Shown: positions 1-7,683 of the stretch, one piece after another | Layout: each line of letters begins with the position of its first letter | Numbering within the stretch: position 1 is the stretch's first letter | Source of the DNA: Candidatus Neomicrothrix sp. UBA2983 | GTDB taxonomy: Bacteria; Actinomycetota; Acidimicrobiia; Acidimicrobiales; MedAcidi-G1 | Length of the DNA: 30,689 bases | Assembly (NCBI GenBank): GCA_002346745.1 | Contig: DEAL01000022.1 | Span: forward strand, 1 to 30,689 | Direction: 5' to 3' | The notes under the pieces: model-generated | What the model saw: only the letters and a program-made list of their open reading frames with translations | Told to the model about the DNA's origin: nothing | The model's database searches: none | Program-made: the position numbers and the translations under genes

Positions 1-435
1 AAGGCGCCTGCGGCCAAGAAGGCCCCGGCCAAGAAGGCGGCGCCGCGCAAGCCCAAGTCGCCGTTCGGCAAGGTCTTCCTCGGCGAGCAGAAGAAGCGGC
101 TCCTCGAGGAGCGGGCCCGCTACGTCAAGAGCGCCGACACCCTCGAGGCCGAGGCCGACTCGCTGCTCGATGGCCGAGAGCCCGGCGACGTGCAGTTCGA
201 CGAAGAGTCCGGTGAGGGCGACACCTTCGCCGTGGCCCGCGACCTGGACCTGGCCCTCAGCGCCCAGGCCCGGCAGGCCGTCGAGGAGATCGACGCCGCC
301 ATCGAGCGCATCCGCAAGGGCGTGTACGGCGTCTGCGTCCTGTCCGGCAAGAACATCCCCAAGGAGCGGCTCAAGGCGATCCCCTGGGCGGCCGAGCGCG
401 TGGAGTACAAGGCCGGCGGGCTCGGGCGTCGTTGA
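1..435 (+). CDS. TraR/DksA-like regulator, 5' truncated, degenerate zinc finger
   Basis: The reading frame is open from the first base, so the start lies outside the window; 144 codons are visible. The visible N-terminus is a Lys/Ala/Pro-rich tail, followed by a charged helical region (about residues 20-60) and the C-terminal TraR/DksA signature with YGVC, then IPKERL and AIPWA. DksA-family proteins normally bind zinc with CxxC-x17-CxxC. Here only the first ligand remains (Cys112); the other three positions are Ser115, Arg133 and Tyr136, so zinc binding is unlikely. The family binds the RNA polymerase secondary channel; whether this member does is inference. It overlaps lspA by 4 nt and probably shares its transcript. 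Placement directly before lspA and rluD is familiar in Actinobacteria. Confidence 0.8.
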   Translation, partial: KAPAAKKAPAKKAAPRKPKSPFGKVFLGEQKKRLLEERARYVKSADTLEAEADSLLDGREPGDVQFDEESGEGDTFAVARDLDLALSAQARQAVEEIDAAIERIRKGVYGVCVLSGKNIPKERLKAIPWAAERVEYKAGGLGRR

Positions 436-908
436 CCCCGCACGTCGCCCCCTGGCGGGGAGCGCTTCTGGCCGGGGCGGCGGTGCTGCTCCTCGACCAA
501 CTCACGAAGGCCTGGGCGCTGTCGGCGCTCGACGCAGGCCGCACGATCGACCTCGTGTGGACCCTCCGGTTTCGCCTGATCTTCAACACCGGCGCCGCCT
601 TCAGCCAGGGCGAGGGGCTGGGACCGCTCCTCGCCATCCTCGTCCTCGTGGTGGTCGGCCTGCTCGTGCGCCTCGGGGCACGAACGGGCGACCCGGTGGC
701 CCGCCTCTGCATCGGCGTGATCATCGGTGGGGCGCTCGGCAACCTGGCCGACCGGGCCTTCCGCAGTGGCGACGGCTTCCTCGGTGGCGCCGTCGTGGAC
801 TTCGTCGACCTGCAGTGGTGGCCCGTCTTCAACTTGGCCGACGCGGCCGTCGTCGTGGGTGGCGCCACGATCGTCCTGCGGGGCATGCGTGGCGGGGCCC
901 GACCGTGA
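432..908 (+). CDS. lspA: Lipoprotein signal peptidase (signal peptidase II)
   Basis: Membrane aspartyl protease that removes signal peptides from prolipoproteins after lipid attachment. The 158-aa length is typical. Visible signatures are DQLTK near the N-terminus, the GNLADR motif with catalytic Asp107, and FNLADA with catalytic Asp137. Hydrophobic segments lie around residues 10-25, 65-80, 93-110 and 130-150, fitting the four-helix topology. The start is a TTG overlapping the upstream stop (TTGA, 432-435), chosen because it gives the right N-terminus and a coupled junction; no better ATG or GTG precedes the first membrane helix. The stop overlaps the rluD start (GTGA). Confidence 0.95.
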   Translation: MTPHVAPWRGALLAGAAVLLLDQLTKAWALSALDAGRTIDLVWTLRFRLIFNTGAAFSQGEGLGPLLAILVLVVVGLLVRLGARTGDPVARLCIGVIIGGALGNLADRAFRSGDGFLGGAVVDFVDLQWWPVFNLADAAVVVGGATIVLRGMRGGARP

Positions 909-1846
909 GTGGCCCGGCCCCAGTCGTGTCCGAGGCCGTTCCGGCAGCGCTCGACGGCGAACGTCTCGACCGCGTGGTGAGCTTTCTTACGGGCATGAGC
1001 CGGCGTCAGGCGGCCGAGGCCGTCGCTCGGGGACTCGTGTGCCTCGACGGCGAGCCGGTAGACGCCCGTTCCCGGCGGGTCCGGGAGGGGGAGGAGGTGC
1101 GGGTCGAGGGCGGTGACCCCGAGCCCGTGGCGCCCCCGGTGGCCGACCCGGCCGTCGGGTTCACGATCGTCCACGAGGACGAGCACGTGGTCGTGGTCGA
1201 CAAGCCGGCTGGCCTGGTTATCCACCCCGGGGCCGGCAACGAGACGGGCACACTGGTCCACGGCCTCCTGGCCCGGTACCCGGAGGTCGCGGAGGTCGGC
1301 TCACCCCAGCGTCCGGGAATCGTCCACCGGTTGGACCGCGGCACTTCGGGCCTCCTGATGGTGGCCCGTACCGCCGAGGCCCACGGGTCGCTCGTCGGGC
1401 AACTGTCCGAACGACGCGTCGACCGCCGGTACCAGGCGCTCGTCCACGGCCGGGTCCAGGCCGACGAGGGCCGCATCGAGGCCGCCATCGGCCGGTCGCC
1501 ACGGGACCGCACGAAGATGGCCGTCGTCGCCGACGGCCGCGAGGCGCGCACCGCCTACACCGTCGAGCGCCGGTGGGCGCGCCCGGCGGTCAGCCTCCTC
1601 GAATGCCGGCTGGAGACCGGCCGGACCCACCAGATCCGGGTCCACGTTTCGGCCATCGGGCACCCGGTCGTCGGGGACGCCACCTACGACTCCTCGCGCG
1701 ACCACCACGGCCTCGATCGGCCCTTCCTCCACGCGGTCCGCCTGGCCTTCACCCATCCGGCCGACGGGTCGCCCATGGTCTTCTCCTCATCTCTGTCGGC
1801 CGACCTCGAGGGCGTCCTGGCGGAACTGGCGGAGCTCGAGGTCTGA
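905..1846 (+). CDS. rluD: RluA/RluD-family 23S rRNA pseudouridine synthase
   Basis: Converts specific uridines in rRNA to pseudouridine. The 313-aa protein has an N-terminal S4 RNA-binding domain (about residues 15-80), followed by the RluA catalytic domain. The catalytic motif HRLDRGTSG carries Asp144, and the later signatures ETGRTHQIRVH and HPVVGD are intact. An in-frame open stretch extends far upstream through lspA, but the GTG at 905 overlapping the lspA stop (GTGA) is the sensible start because the S4 domain begins just after it. The exact target (RluD-type or another RluA-type site) cannot be settled by reading. It is last in the three-gene unit and converges on the Rrf2 gene; a weak 6-bp inverted repeat (1853-1858 with 1873-1878) lies at the convergence. 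Confidence 0.93.
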   Translation: MSGPAPVVSEAVPAALDGERLDRVVSFLTGMSRRQAAEAVARGLVCLDGEPVDARSRRVREGEEVRVEGGDPEPVAPPVADPAVGFTIVHEDEHVVVVDKPAGLVIHPGAGNETGTLVHGLLARYPEVAEVGSPQRPGIVHRLDRGTSGLLMVARTAEAHGSLVGQLSERRVDRRYQALVHGRVQADEGRIEAAIGRSPRDRTKMAVVADGREARTAYTVERRWARPAVSLLECRLETGRTHQIRVHVSAIGHPVVGDATYDSSRDHHGLDRPFLHAVRLAFTHPADGSPMVFSSSLSADLEGVLAELAELEV

Positions 1847-1865
1847 GCCCCCGCCCGATCGGCGC

Positions 1866-2306
1866 CTACCCCTCGGGCCAGGAGCGCTCGCCCCGGGACA
1901 TGCGGGCGATGTCGTCGAGGGTGAACGAGTCGAGGTAGAGCTGCATGTGCGAGCCGGCGCTGGCCCAGATGGAGAGGAGCACGCACTGGCCCTCGTGGTC
2001 GCAGGCGCCGTCGGTGTGCGGTTCGCCGAAGTCGCCGGCGGTGATCGGGCCATCGACCGCCGAGACGATCTGGGAGAGCAGGATCGTCCCCGGGTCGCGT
2101 GCCAGCACGTAGCCGCCGCCCACGCCCCGCTTGGAGCGGACCAGACCCGCCCCCTTGAGGGCCAGCAGGATCTGCTCCAGGTAGGGCTGCGGCAGGCCGG
2201 TCCGGTCGGCGATGTCCCGGACCGATCGGGGCGTCTGTCCGTCGCCGTGCAGCGCGAGGGAGAGCAGCGCCCGACTCGCATAGTCGCCACGGGTCGAGAC
2301 CTTCAC
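1866..2306 (-). CDS. Rrf2-family transcriptional regulator
   Basis: A 146-aa Rrf2 regulator beginning with a GTG codon. The winged-helix domain is clear: STRGDYA at the N-terminus, the recognition region LPQPYLEQIL (about residues 38-47) and the wing KRGVGGGY (59-66). In IscR, three cysteines plus His107 hold a [2Fe-2S] cluster. Aligned on the conserved tryptophan, this protein keeps two cysteines (Cys102 and Cys108, spaced CX5C), while the position of the first is Pro96 and the IscR histidine is Leu111. Asp8, used as a ligand in actinobacterial NsrR, is present. An Fe-S or redox sensor with unusual ligands is possible but unproven. It is transcribed away from the phosphatase-like gene; autoregulation through the shared duplicated promoter is a reasonable inference. 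No isc or suf gene is adjacent. Confidence 0.9.
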   Translation of the reverse strand: MKVSTRGDYASRALLSLALHGDGQTPRSVRDIADRTGLPQPYLEQILLALKGAGLVRSKRGVGGGYVLARDPGTILLSQIVSAVDGPITAGDFGEPHTDGACDHEGQCVLLSIWASAGSHMQLYLDSFTLDDIARMSRGERSWPEG

Positions 2307-2314
2307 AGCGACCG

Positions 2315-2320
2315 ATCCTA
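2315..2320 (-). promoter_or_regulatory. -10 element of the Rrf2 gene (leaderless)
   Basis: Read on the minus strand the hexamer is TAGGAT, 8 nt before the GTG start at 2306, so transcription should begin at or next to the start codon. In the second repeat copy the matching hexamer is GGGGAT, so the duplicate minus-strand promoter looks inactivated. Confidence 0.55.
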
Positions 2321-2338
2321 GACGGGCACCCCCGGCGC

Positions 2339-2344
2339 TACGTT
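2339..2344 (+). promoter_or_regulatory. Duplicate -10 element, first repeat copy
   Basis: TACGTT lies 9 nt before an ATG at 2354 in exactly the geometry used by the real gene 68 nt downstream. If active it would start an mRNA carrying a short upstream reading frame (2354-2425) that ends overlapping the ATG of the phosphatase-like gene. Confidence 0.35.
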
Positions 2345-2406
2345 CGAGGCCGCATGACAGCGCCCGACCTTCACGGCGACCGATCCCCGACGGGGGCCCG
2401 CGGCAC

Positions 2407-2412
2407 TACCTT
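2407..2412 (+). promoter_or_regulatory. -10 element of the phosphatase-superfamily gene (leaderless)
   Basis: TACCTT lies 9 nt before the ATG at 2422, and no Shine-Dalgarno sequence is visible between them. The spacing is at the long end of the series seen in this window, so the leader would be zero to a few nucleotides. Confidence 0.5.
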
Positions 2413-2421
2413 CGAGGCCGC

Positions 2422-3537
2422 ATGATCGAACCAGCGGAGCCACGCGAACAGCCCTGTCCTCCCGACTACGGGGACGCCTGCGTGACCTGGCTCGTCCCGG
2501 CCCTGCTGGAGGGCAGCAGGGAGCCGGACTGGTTGTCGTCCGAGGTACTTGCCGCACCACGCGTGGTCCTGCTGGTACTCGACGGCCTGGGCTGGAACCA
2601 GCTCCAGCAGCGGGCGGCACTGGCCCCGACGCTGGCCGGGCTCGACGGCGGGCCGATCACCACGGTCGCCCCCAGCACCACCTCGGCGGCGCTGACCTCC
2701 ATCGCGACCGGCCTGCCGCCCGGTGAGCACGGCGTGGTGGGCTATCGCATCGCAGTCGACGGGGCAGTGCTCAATGCCCTGCGCTGGTCGACCGGCGACG
2801 GCGACGCCCGTCGCACGATCCCACCCACCGACCTCCAGCCCCACCCGGTGTTCGACGGCCAGTGCCCGCCGGTGGTGACCCGGGCCGAGTTCGCCGACTC
2901 GGGGTTCACCGAGGCCCACCTGTCGGCGACCCGGCTGGCGGGCTACACGGACCGCGCCGACCTGGCGGCGACGACCATTGGGCTGGCGCAGGCTGGGGAG
3001 CCGTTCGTCTACGCCTACTGGGACGCCGTCGATCGCATCGCCCACGAGTACGGGCTGGGCGAGCGCTATGAGCAGGAACTCGCCGCCTGCGACGCCATGG
3101 TCGGCGACCTGCTGGCCGGCTTCCCTGCCGGGACGGCGCTGGTGGTGACCGCCGACCACGGGCAGGTCCACGTGGGCGGGAACCTGCTCGACCTGCCTCC
3201 GCCCGTCACCTCGCTCCTCGACGGGCAAAGCGGCGAGGCCCGGTTCCGCTGGCTGCACGCCCGGCCCGGCGCCGCCGATGACCTGCGGGCGGCGACCGAG
3301 GAGGCCTTCGAGGGGGTGGGATGGGTGCGCAGCCGCGCGGAGGTCGAGGCGGCTGGCTGGCTGGGACCCCGCCTTACCGACGCCGCCCGCTCCAGACTCG
3401 GCGACGTGGCCCTGCTGGCCCGCGGGGATGTGGCCTTCCGGGACCCCGCCGAGGTCCTCCCGATCGAACTGATCGGCCGCCACGGGTCGCTCACGGCCGA
3501 TGAGATGCTGGTCCCCGCCATCGGGTGCGTGGTGTGA
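2422..3537 (+). CDS. Alkaline phosphatase superfamily / type I phosphodiesterase-nucleotide pyrophosphatase
   Basis: A 371-aa protein with the metal-ligand pattern of the nucleotide pyrophosphatase branch of the alkaline phosphatase superfamily. Visible elements in order are LVLDGLGWN (Asp54), APSTTSAALTSIATG with the nucleophilic threonine at residue 86 or 87, YWDAVDRIAHEYG, TADHGQVHVGG, and a late HGSLTADEMLVP. All expected metal ligands appear present, so it should be an active hydrolase of a phosphodiester or phosphomonoester; the substrate cannot be read from sequence. There is no clear signal peptide or membrane helix, so it is probably cytoplasmic. The ATG at 2422 is preceded by a duplicated promoter and overlaps the stop of a 23-codon upstream frame. 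The protein ends about 70 nt before bpa, which has its own promoter. Confidence 0.85.
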   Translation: MIEPAEPREQPCPPDYGDACVTWLVPALLEGSREPDWLSSEVLAAPRVVLLVLDGLGWNQLQQRAALAPTLAGLDGGPITTVAPSTTSAALTSIATGLPPGEHGVVGYRIAVDGAVLNALRWSTGDGDARRTIPPTDLQPHPVFDGQCPPVVTRAEFADSGFTEAHLSATRLAGYTDRADLAATTIGLAQAGEPFVYAYWDAVDRIAHEYGLGERYEQELAACDAMVGDLLAGFPAGTALVVTADHGQVHVGGNLLDLPPPVTSLLDGQSGEARFRWLHARPGAADDLRAATEEAFEGVGWVRSRAEVEAAGWLGPRLTDAARSRLGDVALLARGDVAFRDPAEVLPIELIGRHGSLTADEMLVPAIGCVV

Positions 3538-3593
3538 CCGAGGAGGCATTGGCGGGGCACCGCGACCTGACGCGGCGATACCCCGAGTCGGCC

Positions 3594-3599
3594 TAGAGT
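3594..3599 (+). promoter_or_regulatory. -10 element of bpa (leaderless)
   Basis: TAGAGT ends 7 nt before the ATG at 3607, placing the expected transcription start at the start codon. It implies that bpa, and by read-through dnaE, can be transcribed independently of the upstream hydrolase gene. Confidence 0.55.
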
Positions 3600-3606
3600 C
3601 GGAGCG

Positions 3607-4113
3607 ATGGAGTCGAGCAGCCGATCAGACGGGGAACCCGAGGTGCTGCAGCCCGAGGTACTGGACGCAGCCGATGCCCCGGAGGCCGGACCGGACGACG
3701 TCGTCGACGAGACCATCGAGCACCCGGCCAAGGTTATGCGCGTCGGGACCATGATGAAGCAGTTGCTCGAGGAGGTCCGGGCCGCCAGCCTGGACGAGGC
3801 CAGTCGGGACCGCCTCAAGGAGATCTACGCCACCTCTGTCGACGAGCTGGGATCGGCCCTGTCGGACGACCTCCGCGAGGAGTTGGACCGGCTGGCCCTC
3901 CCGTTCGGCGAGGGGGACGCCCCCAGCAGCGACGAGTTGCGCATCGCCCAGGCCCAGCTGGTCGGCTGGCTCGAGGGACTGGTCCAGGGCATCCAGGCCA
4001 CCCTATTCGCCCAGCAGATGGCGGCCCAGCAGCAGCTGGCCGGAATGCGCCGTGGCGAACTGGGCAGCGGCGAGCCGGCGGGCGGCGACCCCCGCCCCGG
4101 CACCTACCTCTGA
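3607..4113 (+). CDS. bpa: Bacterial proteasome activator Bpa (PafE)
   Basis: ATP-independent ring-forming activator that opens the 20S proteasome gate and delivers unfolded substrates. The 168-aa protein has a disordered acidic N-terminus (about 1-38), then the conserved helical core with RVGTMMKQLLEEVR, LDEASRDRL, ELRIAQAQLVGWLEG and ATLFAQQMAAQQQL, and an extended C-terminal tail. The mycobacterial protein ends in GQYL, which docks into pockets between proteasome alpha subunits; this one ends in GTYL, keeping the Tyr-Leu pair. Its presence implies that the organism has a 20S proteasome, although no proteasome gene is in the window. The stop is 25 nt before the dnaE start, and that gap contains a perfect 12-bp palindrome at 4118-4129. 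Confidence 0.92.
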   Translation: MESSSRSDGEPEVLQPEVLDAADAPEAGPDDVVDETIEHPAKVMRVGTMMKQLLEEVRAASLDEASRDRLKEIYATSVDELGSALSDDLREELDRLALPFGEGDAPSSDELRIAQAQLVGWLEGLVQGIQATLFAQQMAAQQQLAGMRRGELGSGEPAGGDPRPGTYL

Positions 4114-4138
4114 GTCGGACACCGGTGTCGCCGAAGCC

Positions 4139-7100
4139 GTGAGCGACTCGTTCAGCCACCTCCACGTCCACACCGAGTACTCCCTGCTGGACGGGGCGGC
4201 CCGGATCGGCGACATCGTCGGCGCCGCCGTGGCCGACGGTCAGCCCGCCATCGGCATCACCGACCACGGCAACATGTACGGGATCGTCGACTTCTACCGG
4301 GCGTGCCGCGACCAGGGCATCAAGCCGATCCTCGGTACCGAGGCCTACATGGCGCACGAGTCCCGGGCCGAGCGCCCGACCCGGCGGGGGCGCCTCGACG
4401 ATTCGGGCGGGGAGACCGAGGGTGGCCGCAAGCTCTACTACCACCTGACCCTGCTGGCCGAGGACGCCATCGGCTACCGCAACCTCATCCAGGTGGCCAG
4501 TCGGGCCTTCCTCGAGGGGTACTACTACAAGCCCCGCGTTGACTGGGAGGTCCTGGCCGACCACAGCAAGGGGTTGATCGCCACCACCGGCTGCCTCGGC
4601 GGTCAGGTGCTCCAGGCCCTCCTCGCCGACGACTACGAGGGGGCGCGGCAACGGGCCGGGCGCCTCCAGGACATCTTCGGGCGCGACAACCTGTTCGTCG
4701 AGCTCCAGGACCACGGCATCCCCGAGCAGCAGCGCACCAACCCGCAGCTCATCCGCCTGGCCGAGGAACTGGGTGCACCCCTGCTGGCCACGAACGACAG
4801 CCACTACACCTGCGAGGACGACGCCGTCGCCCACGACGCCCTGCTGTGCGTGCAGACCGGTTCGCTCATGAGCGACGAGAACCGCTTCCGGTTCCATGGC
4901 ACCCAGCACTACGTGAAGTCGGCGCGTGAGATGCGCGACCTGTTCCGCGAGGTGCCGGCGGCCTGCGACAACACGTTGTGGATCGCCGAGCGCTGCAACG
5001 TCGAGATCGAGTTCGGTAACCCGCAACTGCCCGACTTTCCGCTTCCGGCGGGCTTCAACGGCGACGACGCCTACCTCGAGCACCTGGCCTTCGAGGGGGC
5101 GCGGGAGCGTTGGGGCGACCCATTGCCGGACGCTGTCGTCGAGCGGCTGGCCTACGAGTTGAAGATCATCGGCGACATGGGCTTCTCGTCGTACTTCCTC
5201 ATCACGTGGGACCTGATCCGCCACGCCCGGGAGCTGGGCATCCGGGTGGGGCCGGGCCGGGGCAGCGCCGCCGGCTGTGCGGTGGCCTACGCCCTGCGCA
5301 TCACGGACCTCGACCCGATCCGGTACGACCTGCTGTTCGAGCGCTTCCTCAACCCGAGCCGCCTGAACATGCCGGACATCGACATGGACTTCGACTCCCG
5401 CTTCCGGGACGAGCTGATCCGCTACGCCGCGGAGCGCTATGGCCGCGACCACGTCGCCCAGATCGTGACGTTCTCCCAGATGAAGGCCCGTGCGGCGGTG
5501 CGCGACGCCGCCCGGGTGCTGGGTCACCCCTACGGTCTCGGGGACCGCGTGGCGAAGGCCATGCCGCCCCTCATCATGGGCCGCGACACCCCGCTGGGCG
5601 CCTGCCTGGAGGAGGACGAGTCGCACCGGGAGGGCTACAAGATGGCCGCCGAGTTGCGTCAGATGTACGAGTCCGACAACGACGTGCGCGAGGTCGTCGA
5701 TGTGGCCAGGGGCCTCGAGGGGCTCCGCCGCCAGGATGGCATCCACGCCGCCGCCGTGGTGATCACGAAGGAGCCGCTCACTGAGTACCTGCCGATCCAG
5801 CGCAAGCCGGAGTCGGGGCAGGACCCCGGGGACGCCCCGGTCGTCACGCAGTACGAGATGCACGCCGTCGAGGACCTCGGCCTGCTCAAGATGGACTTCC
5901 TCGGCCTGCGGAACCTCGACGTCATCACCGACACGCTGGCCCTGATCGAAGCCACCCGCGGCGAGGTGCTCGACATCGACGACGTGCCGCTCGACGACCT
6001 TGCCACGTTCGAGCTGCTGGCCCGGGGGGACACGATCGGCGTGTTCCAGTTGGAGTCGGGGCCGATGCGTTCGCTGATGCGCTCGTTGGCGCCGACGACC
6101 TTCGAGGACGTGGCGGCGCTGGTGGCGCTGTACCGGCCCGGCCCGATGGCGGCCAACATGCACAACGACTACGCCGACCGCAAGAACGGCCGGCAGGCGG
6201 TGTCGTACTTCCACCCGGATGCCGAGAAGCTGCTGTCCGACACCTACGGGCTGATGATCTACCAGGAGTCGGTCATGCGGGTAGCGCAGAAGTTCGCCGG
6301 CTACTCGCTGGCCCAGGCCGACAACCTGCGCAAGGCCTGCGGCAAGAAGATCCGCGAGATGATGGCCAAGGAGCGGGACGCCTTCGTGAAGGGCTGCGAG
6401 GAGACCGGCTACGGCGGCTCCCTCGGCGACGAGCTGTTCGACGTCATCGAGCAGTTCGCCGACTACGCCTTCAACAAGAGCCACTCCTACGGCTACGGGC
6501 TCATCGCCTACCAGATCGCTTACCTGAAGGCCCACTACCCGGTCGAGTACATGGCAGCGCTCCTGACCAGCGTCAAGTCGAACCTGGACAAGGCCGGCAC
6601 CTACCTCAACGAGTGCCGAATCATGGGCATCGAGGTCGGCGTGCCCGACGTGAACACCGCCCGCAGCGAATTCCACGCCCTTCCCGACGGGTCCGGGACG
6701 GCCGGGCGGATCGTGTTCGGCCTGTCGGCGGTGCGCAACGTGGGGGAGGGCCTCGTCGAACTGCTTCTGGCCGAACGGGATGCCAACGGGCCGTTCACCG
6801 ACTTCTACGACTTCGTGGAGCGCTGCGACACCACGGTGCTCAACAAGCGCACGGTCGAGTCCCTCATCAAGGCCGGCGCCTTCGATTCGCTCGGCCACCC
6901 CCGCCAGGGGCTGCTGCTCGCGCACGAGCAGGTCATCGAGCACACGCTGGCCCGGCGCCGGGAGCACGACATGGGGGTCATGTCGCTGTTCGGCGACAAC
7001 GGGGGGGCGCCCTCGTTCGACGAGCGAGCGGCTATCACCGACGTCGAGTTCGACAAGTCGGTGCGGCTGGCCTTCGAGAAGGAGATGCTGGGCCTCTACG

Positions 7101-7675
7101 TCTCCGACCACCCGCTGCTGGGCTACGAGGTGGCCCTGCGGCGCCGCGTCGACGTCGGCATCCTCGAACTGGCCGACGTCGAGGACGGCATGCAGCGCAC
7201 CATCGGCGGCGTGCTCACCAACCTCGAGAAGAAGTGGACCCGCAAGGGCGACCTGATGGCGGTCTTCGAACTCGAGGACCTGGGCGGCTCGGTCGAGGTC
7301 ATGGTGTTCCCCCGGACGATGACGGATCACGGCCACAAGCTGGAGGAGGACGCCATCGTGCTGGTGCGCGGGCGTCTCGACACCCGGGAGGACGTCCCCA
7401 AGGTGGTGTGCCACGAGGTCGAGGTCGTCGAGGTGGGCGGTCTGGCCGAGGCCCGGCCGGTGCGGGTCCGCTTGCCGATCGAGCAGGTGAGCGAAGGCAC
7501 CGTCACCGAGCTCAAGGCGCTGCTGTCAGCCCATCCGGGCGACTCGGAGGTCTACCTCCACCTCGGCGAACGGCAGGTCCTGCGCCTGCCGTCCGACTTC
7601 TGCGTGGACCCGTCGAGCGGCCTCGTGGGGGAGTTGCGGGTGCTGCTCGGCGCCGAGGCGGTCGTCGCCAACTGA
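4139..7675 (+). CDS. dnaE: DNA polymerase III alpha subunit
   Basis: Replicative DNA polymerase catalytic subunit, 1178 aa, matching DnaE1 of Actinobacteria. The N-terminal PHP domain keeps its metal-binding elements (HLHVHTEYS, TDHGNMYG, GTEAYM, TTGCLGG, NDSHYT), so it probably has the intrinsic 3'-5' proofreading activity known for mycobacterial DnaE1. The palm motif GPGRGSAAG is followed by PDIDMDFD with catalytic Asp413 and Asp415. Later come the polymerase blocks with NKSHSYGYGLIAYQ and LKAHYPVEYMAA, helix-hairpin-helix segments, and a C-terminal OB-fold with KKWTRKGDLMAVFELED. The GTG at 4139 was chosen because it immediately precedes the PHP domain; the frame is open further upstream and an ATG at 4052 inside bpa is possible but would add an unrelated tail. 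Confidence 0.95.
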   Translation: MSDSFSHLHVHTEYSLLDGAARIGDIVGAAVADGQPAIGITDHGNMYGIVDFYRACRDQGIKPILGTEAYMAHESRAERPTRRGRLDDSGGETEGGRKLYYHLTLLAEDAIGYRNLIQVASRAFLEGYYYKPRVDWEVLADHSKGLIATTGCLGGQVLQALLADDYEGARQRAGRLQDIFGRDNLFVELQDHGIPEQQRTNPQLIRLAEELGAPLLATNDSHYTCEDDAVAHDALLCVQTGSLMSDENRFRFHGTQHYVKSAREMRDLFREVPAACDNTLWIAERCNVEIEFGNPQLPDFPLPAGFNGDDAYLEHLAFEGARERWGDPLPDAVVERLAYELKIIGDMGFSSYFLITWDLIRHARELGIRVGPGRGSAAGCAVAYALRITDLDPIRYDLLFERFLNPSRLNMPDIDMDFDSRFRDELIRYAAERYGRDHVAQIVTFSQMKARAAVRDAARVLGHPYGLGDRVAKAMPPLIMGRDTPLGACLEEDESHREGYKMAAELRQMYESDNDVREVVDVARGLEGLRRQDGIHAAAVVITKEPLTEYLPIQRKPESGQDPGDAPVVTQYEMHAVEDLGLLKMDFLGLRNLDVITDTLALIEATRGEVLDIDDVPLDDLATFELLARGDTIGVFQLESGPMRSLMRSLAPTTFEDVAALVALYRPGPMAANMHNDYADRKNGRQAVSYFHPDAEKLLSDTYGLMIYQESVMRVAQKFAGYSLAQADNLRKACGKKIREMMAKERDAFVKGCEETGYGGSLGDELFDVIEQFADYAFNKSHSYGYGLIAYQIAYLKAHYPVEYMAALLTSVKSNLDKAGTYLNECRIMGIEVGVPDVNTARSEFHALPDGSGTAGRIVFGLSAVRNVGEGLVELLLAERDANGPFTDFYDFVERCDTTVLNKRTVESLIKAGAFDSLGHPRQGLLLAHEQVIEHTLARRREHDMGVMSLFGDNGGAPSFDERAAITDVEFDKSVRLAFEKEMLGLYVSDHPLLGYEVALRRRVDVGILELADVEDGMQRTIGGVLTNLEKKWTRKGDLMAVFELEDLGGSVEVMVFPRTMTDHGHKLEEDAIVLVRGRLDTREDVPKVVCHEVEVVEVGGLAEARPVRVRLPIEQVSEGTVTELKALLSAHPGDSEVYLHLGERQVLRLPSDFCVDPSSGLVGELRVLLGAEAVVAN

Positions 7676-7683
7676 AGCCCGCG

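Larger units (their letters stand above)
2298..2425. repeat. Imperfect 60-bp direct duplication of a divergent promoter
   Basis: Two 60-nt copies, 2298-2357 and 2366-2425, sit 68 nt apart start to start and differ at only about nine positions with no gap. Each copy holds the first codons of the Rrf2 gene on the minus strand, a shared promoter core, and a plus-strand ATGA preceded by the same 9-nt sequence. The outer ends are the real starts (GTG at 2306 on minus, ATG at 2422 on plus); the inner start copies are relics. Confidence 0.85.

Noticed and set aside
170..904. N-terminal extension of the RluD frame
   Set aside because: The frame is open by chance through lspA; the GTG at 905 gives the normal protein.
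1853..1878. Inverted repeat between rluD and the Rrf2 gene as terminator
   Set aside because: Only 6 bp with a 14-nt loop, no T-tract and partly inside the Rrf2 coding region.
4118..4129. Perfect 12-bp palindrome just before dnaE
   Set aside because: Several 12-bp palindromes are expected by chance in a window this size, and no promoter hexamer accompanies it.
4052..4138. Upstream ATG start for dnaE inside bpa
   Set aside because: It would add 29 residues without similarity before the PHP domain; the GTG at 4139 fits the family better.
3815..7414. Very long minus-strand open frame opposite bpa and dnaE
   Set aside because: It is a shadow of GC-rich codon use; its translation is low-complexity with no family signature, while the plus strand encodes a complete DnaE.
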